A stretch of DNA of 64,000 bases. Origin: Fontibacter flavus. Lineage in GTDB: Bacteria; Bacteroidota; Bacteroidia; Cytophagales; Cyclobacteriaceae. Shown one piece after another: positions 25,910 to 34,331 of this stretch (its first letter is position 1; every line of letters begins with the position of its first letter). The DNA lies in contig NZ_JBHLWI010000007.1 in NCBI RefSeq assembly GCF_042432905.1, forward strand, positions 62,001 through 126,000, given 5' to 3'. The position numbers and the translations under genes are program-made. Below the pieces are notes generated by a model that worked only from the letters and a program-made list of their open reading frames with translations, did not search any database and was not told the origin of the DNA.

Positions 25910-27412
25910 TCAATGTGTGTCCTGAATAAAATCAGCCAAATCCTTTTTGAACTTAATCAGCGAAGGCATATGAGTGTACATCATATGGCCTGCTTCATAA
26001 TAAGTCATGATGATGTTTTTCCTGATCTCCGGCCTTAGGTTCATTTGATCAATGGTATGTTCTACCCCATAGAAAACAGTCGCTAAGTCATAGTAACCAT
26101 TCATAATCAACACTTTGACATTAGGATCCTTGTTCATGGCATCCGCCATATCGATGGCGGTATTGATAGAAATCATACTACCCCAACCTTCATTTCCCTT
26201 ATGAGACCAGTCCCATTTAAAGCCGGGTGCTGAATAGGCTGAAGTTCTGTAATTTAGTTTTTTGCTCACACCAAGGTCCCTGTGGAAATAATCCAAAAAT
26301 CCTGCGGTGTATGCAGGTGAAATGGCATCACTCTGAGGATCAGTAATGGCGTATTGATTTTGGGTCAGCGGATTTATCCCAGTAAACCTTGAATCCAGCC
26401 TACCCACTGTCATTCCTTCTTCCCTAAGCAGTTCATTGAAAAACTCCTGTGCCCTTACCCTGAGATTGGCCCTTAACCAATATGCTTTCGAAACTCCTGA
26501 ATATTGCTCAAGTTTGGAGGCAATTGCAGCTTTATCAGTTTCGGAAAGTCTCCCTCCTTTGAAAAGAGCAGGCATATACTCTTCCTCGGTAAATTTCCTG
26601 ACTTCATCTACAAATGCTTCCAGGCTAGGATTCTTGTTTTTTAACTTATCATGGTACCAGGCAGTTGTTGCATAAGTCGGGAAATGAACCAAGTAAGAAG
26701 TGCTTTCCTGAACAGGGAAAGCCAAAGACCTGATATCAAAGACAGCAGATACCATCACCACCCCATTTAGGGCAATTCCCTTATCCAACAAATAATTCAT
26801 CACACCGGCATTTCTCATGGTGCCATAACTTTCTCCAAGGATATATTTTGGAGACTGCAAACGGTCATATTCCTTCAGAAACTGCATGATGAACAGACTG
26901 ATTGCCCGGATGTCCTGATCCACTCCCCAAAAATCCTTTCCTTCAGCTTTGCCAACAGGCACACTAAGTCCTGTGCCTACAGGATCCATCATCACCACAT
27001 CAGCAATATCCAAAATAGCATAATCATTATTGACCAATTCATAAGGCGCAGCTTTGGTGTAGCCCGGATCATTGACCACAATCCTTTTTGGGCCCATCAC
27101 ACCCATGTGCAACCAATAGGAGGAGGAGCCAGGCCCTCCGTTAAATGCAAAAATTATCGGACGCTTGGATGGCCCATCTTCTTTAAAATAAGCAGTAAAA
27201 CCGTGTAATGCGATAGGCTCATTACTTTCATCTCTGAGCAGAAAAGTTCCCGCCCTAGTCTTGAGGGCATGGTTCACACCATTGATTCTAACATTTTGAG
27301 TAGAAGTGAACACCTCCGCTTCCGGTATTGGCTTTGCATCAGATTTATCCTGCGCCCAAAGGGAAGAGGAAAATAAAAGCGCCAAAATAATGAGTAGATT
27401 GATTTTTTTCAT
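25910..27412 (-). CDS. Exported S10 serine-carboxypeptidase-like peptidase
   Basis: 500 residues from MKKINLLIILALLFSSSLWAQ, a clear signal peptide; the 13-codon extension upstream has none. S10 features: FNGGPGSSSYWLHMG (oxyanion hole), the nucleophile in GESYGTMR, a late NGYYDLAT Asp region and the His in YEAGHMMY. These match eukaryote-type serine carboxypeptidases that also occur in bacteria. Likely periplasmic; it trims C-terminal residues from peptides. The 22-bp palindrome at 27527-27548 lies 115 bp upstream. Confidence 0.9.
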   Translation of the reverse strand: MKKINLLIILALLFSSSLWAQDKSDAKPIPEAEVFTSTQNVRINGVNHALKTRAGTFLLRDESNEPIALHGFTAYFKEDGPSKRPIIFAFNGGPGSSSYWLHMGVMGPKRIVVNDPGYTKAAPYELVNNDYAILDIADVVMMDPVGTGLSVPVGKAEGKDFWGVDQDIRAISLFIMQFLKEYDRLQSPKYILGESYGTMRNAGVMNYLLDKGIALNGVVMVSAVFDIRSLAFPVQESTSYLVHFPTYATTAWYHDKLKNKNPSLEAFVDEVRKFTEEEYMPALFKGGRLSETDKAAIASKLEQYSGVSKAYWLRANLRVRAQEFFNELLREEGMTVGRLDSRFTGINPLTQNQYAITDPQSDAISPAYTAGFLDYFHRDLGVSKKLNYRTSAYSAPGFKWDWSHKGNEGWGSMISINTAIDMADAMNKDPNVKVLIMNGYYDLATVFYGVEHTIDQMNLRPEIRKNIIMTYYEAGHMMYTHMPSLIKFKKDLADFIQDTH

Positions 27413-27526
27413 AGGAATACCTTTTGTTAATATGGTGTTTAATCTACTCAAATCTGATGAAAAGGAATACTTATTTTATATGAATGTAAAAACATCAGGT
27501 CAATTTGACAGGGGTACTATCCGTTT

Positions 27527-27548
27527 ATAATCGGATATATCCGATTAT
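27527..27548. promoter_or_regulatory. 22-bp perfect palindrome between peptidase and ssb genes
   Basis: ATAATCGGATA followed immediately by its reverse complement, with no mismatch and no spacer. It lies 115 bp from the S10 peptidase start (minus strand) and 102 bp before the ssb start (plus strand). The shape is that of a dimeric repressor or activator site. No U-run follows on either strand, so it is not a terminator. Confidence 0.55.
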
Positions 27549-27649
27549 TATGAGGGGCTTTCAAATTATCTTTTTGAAATTTGTTCTGCTGACTTTTTTG
27601 GATAGACAGCAAAATGAAATTATTCTTTAACCAATTATTCTTTTAAGTT

Positions 27650-27997
27650 ATGAGCAGTATTAGAAACAGAGTACAATTGATCGGAAGGTTAGGTGCAAAA
27701 CCTGAAGTAAAACGATTTGATGATGGCAAGGTAAAAGCAACAGTAAGCGTAGCCACCAAAGACTTTTACAAAAATCAAAAAGGCGAAAATGTAGAAGAAA
27801 CTACCTGGCATTATGTAGTCGCATGGGGAAAATCAGCAGAAACTTTAGAGAAATACACAGACAAAGGCTCTGAAGTAGCGGTTGATGGAAAATTATCCAG
27901 TAGAAGCTATACTGATAAAGATGGAGCCAAAAAATATATCACCGAAGTTGTGGTAGACAGTGTGGTGTTAATGGGAGAAAAAGTTGCCGCAGTTTAA
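27650..27997 (+). CDS. ssb: Single-stranded DNA-binding protein, short form
   Basis: 115 residues, a single OB fold: NRVQLIGRLGAKPEVKRF, KVKATVSVATKDF, WHYVVAWGKSAETLEKYT. It ends right after the fold (VLMGEKVAAV) without the acidic tail (D-D-D-I-P-F type) that ordinary SSBs use to bind repair proteins, and without a Gly-rich linker. It is therefore probably a secondary SSB paralogue; the housekeeping one should lie elsewhere. Confidence 0.9.
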   Translation: MSSIRNRVQLIGRLGAKPEVKRFDDGKVKATVSVATKDFYKNQKGENVEETTWHYVVAWGKSAETLEKYTDKGSEVAVDGKLSSRSYTDKDGAKKYITEVVVDSVVLMGEKVAAV

Positions 27998-28004
27998 TCC
28001 ATTA

Positions 28005-28061
28005 CAGGCTGCAGATAAATTCCTAAAACAAACCCTCATAATTGTTATGGACTGCAGCCTG
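28005..28061 (+). other. 10-bp inverted repeat after ssb
   Basis: CAGGCTGCAG (28005-28014) pairs perfectly with CTGCAGCCTG (28052-28061) around a 37-nt loop, followed by a T-rich but interrupted run. It may end ssb transcription, but the loop is large for an intrinsic terminator. Confidence 0.35.
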
Positions 28062-28160
28062 AGCTTTTCTACTTTGTTTTTATCTCCAATTTTTTAATGC
28101 AATTTGTGCAACTTCTTCAAAAGATTTTTTTGATAACGAACAATTGCATCTATTTATCAG

Positions 28161-28168
28161 TATTTTTG
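28161..28168 (+). promoter_or_regulatory. -7 box TATTTTTG of pfkA
   Basis: Exact TAnnTTTG match 24 bp before the pfkA ATG; no good -33 box is visible at 17-23 bp spacing. Confidence 0.5.
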
Positions 28169-28191
28169 TCAGCAATTAAACCTATTAATCT

Positions 28192-29166
28192 ATGAGAAAA
28201 ATAGCAGTTTTTACTTCGGGAGGTGACGCTCCTGGAATGAACGCCTGTATAAGAGCCGTAGTCAGAACAGCGATTTTTAAAGGCATCGAGGTATATGGGA
28301 TCAACTATGGTTATGATGGCATGATCAATGGCAATATCAAAAAAATGCAGTCCCATTCCGTCAGTAACATCATTCAAAGAGGCGGAACCATATTGAAGTC
28401 CGCAAGAAGTGAAGAGTTTCGTACAGTGGAGGGGAGGAAAAAAGCCTATGAACAACTAAAACTTCATGGCATAGAAGGCATCGTAGCAATTGGCGGGGAC
28501 GGAACATTTAAAGGTGCTAAAGTTTTTTTTGAAGAGTACGGAATTCCTACAATTGGTTGTCCTGGCACCATTGATAATGATATTTATGGTACTGATTATA
28601 CCATTGGATTTGATACTGCTGTCAATACAGCCTTAGAAGCCATTGATAAAATAAGAGATACGGCTGCTGCACATGACCGAATATTTTTCGTGGAAGTTAT
28701 GGGAAGGGATTCTGGATACATAGCCTTAGAATGTGGCATCGGTGGCGGAGCGGAGTTTGTAATGATTCCTGAAACAAAAACAGATTTAAAAACTGTTGTC
28801 AAATCACTTAAAAACCTGAGAAAAACCAAATCTTCTTCGATTATTGTTGTGGCAGAAGGAGATGATGAGGGAAGTGCAGATTTTATCATGGAAAAAGTGA
28901 AAGAAAAAGTCAATGATCCGGACAAAGAGTTTAAGGTTACCACTTTAGGACATATTCAAAGAGGAGGAAACCCTACTGCAAGGGATCGGGTATTGGCTTC
29001 TCGTTGTGGTATGGCTGCTGTAGAAGGATTGTTGAAAGGAGAATCCAACTGTATGGCAGGAGTGGTTAATGGTGATATTCTTTACACGCCATTCGAAGAC
29101 TGCATAGGCAAGACAAAACAACTGAAAGAAGATCATTTACGATTAATTGAAATATTGAGTATATAA
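28192..29166 (+). CDS. pfkA: ATP-dependent 6-phosphofructokinase
   Basis: 324 residues. Seen: GGDAPGMNACIRAVVR, GGDGTFKGAK (ATP binding), the signature PGTIDNDIYGTDYTIGFDTA with the catalytic Asp, and EVMGRDSGYIAL. GGD followed by G is usual for ATP rather than pyrophosphate as donor. Commits fructose-6-phosphate to glycolysis. One base separates it from the next gene. Confidence 0.96.
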   Translation: MRKIAVFTSGGDAPGMNACIRAVVRTAIFKGIEVYGINYGYDGMINGNIKKMQSHSVSNIIQRGGTILKSARSEEFRTVEGRKKAYEQLKLHGIEGIVAIGGDGTFKGAKVFFEEYGIPTIGCPGTIDNDIYGTDYTIGFDTAVNTALEAIDKIRDTAAAHDRIFFVEVMGRDSGYIALECGIGGGAEFVMIPETKTDLKTVVKSLKNLRKTKSSSIIVVAEGDDEGSADFIMEKVKEKVNDPDKEFKVTTLGHIQRGGNPTARDRVLASRCGMAAVEGLLKGESNCMAGVVNGDILYTPFEDCIGKTKQLKEDHLRLIEILSI

Positions 29167-29167
29167 A

Positions 29168-29539
29168 ATGGGATTTATACCGATTATATTGACAATGTCT
29201 GCTGCCATATTTTTGTTTATTATGGCAGTCAATAACGCGATAAAAACTAAACTAAAGCAAATAATCGAACTCCAGGAAATCATGATAGCAGGAATGACCA
29301 AAATCAATCCTGCTATCTCATTATCTCCAAGAATTGATTCTTCAGTACTAGCAGGGATTGAAAAAGAATATCAACAAGTAAGGAGTAAGATTTCAGATGA
29401 AAACAAAGATATATTCAAAAACAACATTAAGTCTCCGTATTCCAATTTGAAATTGGTCATTTCCCAATACAATAAATTAATCAGAAAGAAGCCTTACAGT
29501 TTTGTGGCCAAATTAATGGGGCACCAAACAATCGCATAA
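29168..29539 (+). CDS. LemA-like small membrane protein
   Basis: 123 residues: an N-terminal membrane helix (about 4-22), a long helical body and a C-terminal YNKLIRKKPYSFVAKLMGH that matches the YN...P...A.L.G pattern ending the LemA core. It is shorter than LemA (about 180-190) and lacks the usual middle. Starts 1 nt after pfkA, so it is co-transcribed. The function of LemA proteins is not established. Confidence 0.6.
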   Translation: MGFIPIILTMSAAIFLFIMAVNNAIKTKLKQIIELQEIMIAGMTKINPAISLSPRIDSSVLAGIEKEYQQVRSKISDENKDIFKNNIKSPYSNLKLVISQYNKLIRKKPYSFVAKLMGHQTIA

Positions 29540-29540
29540 A

Positions 29541-30473
29541 TTAATTATTCTTCATTTTTTCAGTTATGAATCCGATGATTTCATTTTGGTTTTCGGGATG
29601 AAACCATTGAATTTCCGGATCTCTCCTGAACCATGTCAACTGCCTTTTCGCGTACCTTCTTGAATTTCTTTTCAAAAGACGTATCGCCTCATCCTTATCG
29701 TACTTTCCTTCTAGATAGCCAAATATTTCAGAATACCCAACAGTTTGCAAAGCGTTAAGATTCCTGTACGGGAACAAGTTTTCAGCTTCCTGAAACAATC
29801 CCTCATTGACCATTTGATCCATCCTTAGGTCAATCCGTTGGTACAATTCCTTCCTATCCCTTTCCAGCCCTATTTTGATAATCTCAAATGGTCTTTTTGT
29901 AATTTTCTTGACTCTAAAGGAAGAAAAAGACTTCCCAGTACCCTTACATACTTCTATACCCCTCATCAATCTTTGGGGATTCATCAAATCAACTTCTTGG
30001 TAATAAACCGGATCCAAGCGCATGAGTTCTTGTTGAAGATACCCTAGTCCCTTCTCCTGATAATCTAAAATCACTGACTCTCTTATTTTTGGATCAATTT
30101 CTGGTATTTCATCCATTCCATTGCAAACTGCATCTATATACATTCCAGAGCCACCGGTCATAACCACCACATCTCTGGTCAAAAACTGATCATTTAAGAT
30201 CTTCAAAGCATCTTGTTCGAATTCTTTTACATCATATGGTTCAAATATTGACTTGTGATCAATCAAATGGTGTACAACCTGTTTGAGTTCTTCTGTGGTT
30301 GGTTTTGCCGTACCTATTTCAGTTTCCCGAAAGAACTGTCTGCTGTCGGCAGAAATGATTTCAGTATCAAAGCACTTTGCCAAATGAATACACAAGGAAG
30401 TCTTCCCCACTGCCGTAGGCCCAACTACTACAATCAAATATTTATTATTACCTTGACCCAAAATGTTTTTCAA
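29541..30473 (-). CDS. miaA: tRNA dimethylallyltransferase
   Basis: 310 residues; puts a dimethylallyl group on A37 of tRNAs reading UNN codons. Seen: P-loop GPTAVGKTSL (about 18-27), SADSRQFFRETEIGTAKPT, GGSGMYIDAV and the C-terminal YAKRQLTWFRRDP. The start is TTG at 30473; no ATG is available before the P-loop. Only 40 bp separate it from the divergent response-regulator gene. Confidence 0.95.
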   Translation of the reverse strand: MKNILGQGNNKYLIVVVGPTAVGKTSLCIHLAKCFDTEIISADSRQFFRETEIGTAKPTTEELKQVVHHLIDHKSIFEPYDVKEFEQDALKILNDQFLTRDVVVMTGGSGMYIDAVCNGMDEIPEIDPKIRESVILDYQEKGLGYLQQELMRLDPVYYQEVDLMNPQRLMRGIEVCKGTGKSFSSFRVKKITKRPFEIIKIGLERDRKELYQRIDLRMDQMVNEGLFQEAENLFPYRNLNALQTVGYSEIFGYLEGKYDKDEAIRLLKRNSRRYAKRQLTWFRRDPEIQWFHPENQNEIIGFITEKMKNN

Positions 30474-30513
30474 ATACTTTAGCTATAATTGACAAAATTA
30501 TCAATAAAACCCG

Positions 30514-31281
30514 ATGAAAAACAAAAAGATCCTGATCGCAGATGATAATGCTTTGAACAGAAGGGTTTTCCAGAACATCATTGGACAGGTCTACATTATC
30601 GATATTGCAGAAAATGGTTATGAGGTTCTTGAGAAAATCAAAAAAGAACATTTTGACCTGATTCTTTTAGATGTACAAATGCCTTTATTGGATGGTATCA
30701 ACACCCTTAAAGCTATCAGAGACGAACGATTGAGCAACTCCCCTATTGTGGCTGTTTCAGCATTTGCCAGCTCTGAGGACAGGGATTTCTTTCTATCTGC
30801 AGGATTTGATGATTTTATCTCTAAACCCATAAGACCCAAACTGATGTTGGAAACCATACAGAAACTGATGGCACAAGCTTCAAAAAAAGAAACTGAAAAT
30901 TCAACATCTAATTTTCCGGATCAGCTTCAGGTGGAGCAAACCCTCAATGAAGAAGTGGTTAAGAAACTCCTAAAATACAATAGTCCAGAAAATATTCGGG
31001 AGGTCTATGAAGATTTCATCCTTGAAACAGAAAGGCTTACCACAGAAATCAAACAATTGATTGAAAGTGGAAATTTCAAAGAAATTGGAGAAAAATTACA
31101 TATTATAAAAGGAAATTCAGGTACTTTGGGAGCAATGGACCTTTATAATTTTTCCCAAGGATTTGAAAAAAACATAAAAAAAGGCAACTTTGAAAATGCT
31201 CCGCAAGAATATTTATCTTTGAAGCGCTTATTAGATAGATTTAAAATTACTTGTCAAACATCAGAATACCTTAATCCATGA
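30514..31281 (+). CDS. Response regulator with C-terminal Hpt domain
   Basis: 255 residues. An N-terminal receiver domain (Asp10/Asp11, phosphoacceptor Asp53 in LILLDVQMP, Lys104 in ISKPIRP) is joined by a short linker to a four-helix Hpt domain with the phospho-His at 196 (LHIIKGNSGTLGA). This receiver-plus-Hpt order suits a phosphorelay intermediate. No histidine kinase gene is in the window. The next gene, a lone receiver, overlaps by 4 nt, so the pair probably exchange phosphate. Confidence 0.85.
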   Translation: MKNKKILIADDNALNRRVFQNIIGQVYIIDIAENGYEVLEKIKKEHFDLILLDVQMPLLDGINTLKAIRDERLSNSPIVAVSAFASSEDRDFFLSAGFDDFISKPIRPKLMLETIQKLMAQASKKETENSTSNFPDQLQVEQTLNEEVVKKLLKYNSPENIREVYEDFILETERLTTEIKQLIESGNFKEIGEKLHIIKGNSGTLGAMDLYNFSQGFEKNIKKGNFENAPQEYLSLKRLLDRFKITCQTSEYLNP

Positions 31282-31658
31282 CGTCAGCCAAAAAAGTACT
31301 AGTAGCAGAAGACAGCTCAGTAATCATCAATTTGACCAAAAACGTATTGATGTTTGAAAAATATAAGATTACGGCCGTTAAAAATGGAAAACAGGTATTG
31401 GAAAAGCTTACAAATGAGGACTTTGACCTGATATTGATGGATATCAATATGCCTGAAATGGATGGTATAGAATGTACCAAGGCCATTAGAAGACTCGAAG
31501 ATCCTCAAAAAGCAAATATCCCAATTGTGGCCATCACAGGAAATTATAAAAATTACACCTTGGATGATTTTAAGAAGTCAGGATTGAATGATTATGTTCA
31601 GAAACCTTTGGATTATGACCTGCTTTTGGCCACTGTAAAAAAATACCTGTCCCAATAA
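31278..31658 (+). CDS. Single-domain response regulator
   Basis: 126 residues, a lone receiver domain: acidic pocket Glu11/Asp12, phosphoacceptor Asp55 in LILMDINMPEMDG, and the Lys in DYVQKPLD. No output domain. Overlaps the receiver-Hpt gene by 4 nt (ATGA). Likely the partner receiving from or donating to that protein's Hpt His. Confidence 0.88.
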   Translation: MTSAKKVLVAEDSSVIINLTKNVLMFEKYKITAVKNGKQVLEKLTNEDFDLILMDINMPEMDGIECTKAIRRLEDPQKANIPIVAITGNYKNYTLDDFKKSGLNDYVQKPLDYDLLLATVKKYLSQ

Positions 31659-31668
31659 TTTTTAAAAA

Positions 31669-31947
31669 ATGAGTATTAAGTACACCAAAAACTTCTTAGA
31701 CAAGCTGGAAAACATTTTCGCTGCTTCGGAGTATATTTTGAGGTACGAAAAAGGAAATTTCAAATCTGGATATTGCCTTTTAAAAGAAAATAAGATTGTC
31801 ATTATTAACAAATATTATACCCTTGATGGTAAAATAAATGCCCTTATTGACATCATCAAAGAAATAGGATTTAATCCTCAGGATTTTGAAGATAAAAAAA
31901 TCCAGGATTTATTAACTGAACTTCAGCAAACAGAATTAAAACTTTGA
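31669..31947 (+). CDS. Small conserved-looking protein of unknown function
   Basis: 92 residues, soluble, alpha/beta, with a KYYTLDGKINALIDIIKEIGF segment. Family not recognised. It lies 10 nt after the lone receiver gene, and its stop overlaps the TTG start of the metallo-hydrolase gene, so it is part of the same operon. Confidence 0.65.
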   Translation: MSIKYTKNFLDKLENIFAASEYILRYEKGNFKSGYCLLKENKIVIINKYYTLDGKINALIDIIKEIGFNPQDFEDKKIQDLLTELQQTELKL

Positions 31948-32708
31948 AAGTAACATTTCTAGGAACAGGAACCTCACAGGGAGTACCCGTAATCGGCTGC
32001 GACTGTCCTGTATGTAGTTCTTTGGATTTTAGGGATAAGAGAACTCGTTGCGCCGTACATATTGAGGTAGAAGGAAAAAGTATAGTGATCGACACCGGTC
32101 CTGATTTCAGAACCCAAATGCTTCGTGAAAGAATTACCAAATTGGATGCAGTGATCTTCACCCATGAACATAAAGACCATACGGCAGGGTTGGATGACAT
32201 TAGGCCTTTTAATTTTTCACAAAAAAAGGACATGCCTATTTATGGGTCTAAAAAAGTCTTAACCCAGATCAAAAGAGAATTTTCTTACATTTTCGAAGAA
32301 GTCAAATACCCTGGAGTACCTTCTGTAATCCCTTACGAAATTTCAAATGATCCTTTCACTGCAGAAGATGTTCCGATCATTCCGATACAAGTGCTTCACT
32401 ACAGACTTCCTGTATTTGGTTTTAGACTGAAGGATTTCACCTATATTACAGATGCCAAGTACATTGACCAAAAAGAAATTGAAAAAATAAAAGGTAGCAA
32501 AGTACTGGTATTAAACGCATTACAAAAAGACCACCATATTTCTCATTTGACTTTAGAGGAGGCAATAGAACTGGTAAATATTATAAAGCCTGAAAGGGCC
32601 TATTTTACTCATGCCAGCCATAAACTAGGTACACACCATGAAATCGAGTCTCAGCTTCCCCCAAATATCCGTCTTGCTTTTGATGGCCTGAAGATACAGA
32701 TAGACTGA
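31944..32708 (+). CDS. Metallo-beta-lactamase-fold hydrolase, PhnP/YycJ-like
   Basis: 254 residues. An N-terminal GTGTSQGVP loop, a Cys cluster (Cys19, 21, 24) like the extra zinc site of PhnP, the metal motif THEHKDHTAG (His74, His76, Asp78, His79), later DAKY and YFTHASH. Probably a phosphodiesterase or nuclease of the RNase Z-like group. The start is TTG (31944), forming TTGA with the stop of the preceding gene. Its stop overlaps the ATG of the RqcH-like gene by one base. Confidence 0.85.
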   Translation: MKVTFLGTGTSQGVPVIGCDCPVCSSLDFRDKRTRCAVHIEVEGKSIVIDTGPDFRTQMLRERITKLDAVIFTHEHKDHTAGLDDIRPFNFSQKKDMPIYGSKKVLTQIKREFSYIFEEVKYPGVPSVIPYEISNDPFTAEDVPIIPIQVLHYRLPVFGFRLKDFTYITDAKYIDQKEIEKIKGSKVLVLNALQKDHHISHLTLEEAIELVNIIKPERAYFTHASHKLGTHHEIESQLPPNIRLAFDGLKIQID

Positions 32709-34273
32709 TGCATCTTAATTACCACTTTCTCAAATTTCTGTGCCTTGAGCTTTCCTATCGATTGCAAGGCTTCCAGATTATTGAATGCTTCTCCCAAAAC
32801 AAAGATGAATTGGTGATAGCCTGTGCTGATGCATCCGAGCAGTTATATATCAGGGCCAATCTGCTACCGGTGATTTCCTGCCTTTCATTTCCGAATGAAT
32901 TCAAGCGCGGGAAAAGAAATACCATTTCACTTTTTCCGGAGCTAATAGGTCAAACCATCATTCAAGTACAAACTTTCTCTTTTGAAAGAGCTTTCAAAAT
33001 ACAATTGAATTCAGGTGATTGCATAGTGTTCAAACTGCATGGTACCCGGAGCAATGTACTCTACTATCCTGCAGGAGAACCATACCCAACCCTTCTCTTC
33101 AGAAATGAATTAAGGGAAGATAAAAACCTGCATATCGATCACATCGGGATAAGCTTGGACCTAAGTTTTGAGAATTTCAAGAAGCTAGAAGGAAATGCAT
33201 CTAAATTTCTTCCCACATTAGGTAAAATACCTAGAGAGTGGCTAAAATCTAATGGGTACCTAGAATCAGATCTCCAACAAAAATGGTCACTGATTCAAGA
33301 AGTTTCAGACCTTTTGGAAAGCCCTCATTACGCTATCTTCAAAGAAAACAATGATTTTTTCTTGACGCTATTACCAATTGAGCACTCCATTTTTGACACT
33401 AACGATCCAATTGCCGCCTGTAATGAACTTTTCAGATATAAAGTTGTCATTCAGGCCTTTGAAAAAGAAAAAAGCCATTGGTTGAAGATTTTCGAAGAGC
33501 AGAAAAAAAGAACGCTGTCCTATATTCAGAAAACCAGCCAAAAACTACAATCGCTTGAAACAGAAGCAGCCCCTTCTCAGATTGCAGATGTGATCATGGC
33601 CAATTTGCATCAAATTCCAAGCGGAGCTGAAGAAGTGAAATTATTAAATTTTTACACTCAAAAGGAAGAATCCATCAAATTAAAAAAAGGAATTACTCCT
33701 CAGAAACACGCCGAAAACCTATACAGGAAATCGAAAAACAGGAAAAAGGAGTTAGACCAGCTTTATCAGAATCTGGATGAAAAGGATAAATTACTCGAGC
33801 AGACTGAAAGTTGGATTCAGGAACTTCAGGAAATAAAAGATTTTAGAAGTCTTAAAGATTTCATAAAATCCAAACAACTGGTCTCCAAACAAAAAGAAAA
33901 AGACCAGCAGATTCCGTACAAAAGATTTGAAGTAGAAGGCTTCGAATTATTGGTGGGGAAATCAGCCAAAGCCAATGATGAGCTTTTAAGATATTTTGCA
34001 TGGAAAGAAGATTTATGGTTACATGCAAAAGGGGTCTCCGGCTCACATGTTATCATCAAGTACCGGTCAGCTCTCACCTATCCCAAAACCGTGATAGAAA
34101 GGGCAGCAGAATTGGCCGCCTATTATTCCAAACTCAAAAATGAAAGTTTGGCACCAATTATTTATACACCTGTAAAATATGTCAGAAAAGTCAAGGGTTC
34201 AGCTGCCGGGTCTGTAATGGTCGACAAAGAAAAGGTATTGATGGTTCAGCCAAAAGGTCCTTCAGAGGAATAA
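32708..34273 (+). CDS. NFACT / RqcH-like ribosome-quality-control protein
   Basis: 521 residues: N-terminal NFACT-N-like domain (LQGFQIIECFSQNKDELVIAC; LHGTRSNVLYYPAG), a long coiled coil (about 255-400) and the C-terminal NFACT-R (DUF814) RNA-binding domain (FEVEGFELLVGKSAKANDEL, WLHAKGVSGSHVII, VRKVKGSAAGSV). In the RqcH/Rqc2 family such proteins bind the stalled 50S subunit and add Ala tails to trapped peptides. It is somewhat shorter than Bacillus RqcH. It is the last gene of an operon begun by two response regulators and ends at a strong terminator. Confidence 0.85.
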   Translation: MHLNYHFLKFLCLELSYRLQGFQIIECFSQNKDELVIACADASEQLYIRANLLPVISCLSFPNEFKRGKRNTISLFPELIGQTIIQVQTFSFERAFKIQLNSGDCIVFKLHGTRSNVLYYPAGEPYPTLLFRNELREDKNLHIDHIGISLDLSFENFKKLEGNASKFLPTLGKIPREWLKSNGYLESDLQQKWSLIQEVSDLLESPHYAIFKENNDFFLTLLPIEHSIFDTNDPIAACNELFRYKVVIQAFEKEKSHWLKIFEEQKKRTLSYIQKTSQKLQSLETEAAPSQIADVIMANLHQIPSGAEEVKLLNFYTQKEESIKLKKGITPQKHAENLYRKSKNRKKELDQLYQNLDEKDKLLEQTESWIQELQEIKDFRSLKDFIKSKQLVSKQKEKDQQIPYKRFEVEGFELLVGKSAKANDELLRYFAWKEDLWLHAKGVSGSHVIIKYRSALTYPKTVIERAAELAAYYSKLKNESLAPIIYTPVKYVRKVKGSAAGSVMVDKEKVLMVQPKGPSEE

Positions 34274-34312
34274 AAAAAAAGCTATCCAATCTTAATTGGA
34301 TAGCTTTTTTAA
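34271..34312. terminator. Bidirectional terminator between the RqcH-like and pyk genes
   Basis: An 11-bp perfect stem (34280-34290 with 34295-34305), a CTTA loop, six T residues after it and nine A residues before it. It serves the plus-strand gene ending at 34273 and the minus-strand pyk ending at 34332. Confidence 0.9.
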
Positions 34313-34331
34313 ATATATTCTTACTCTTCTC

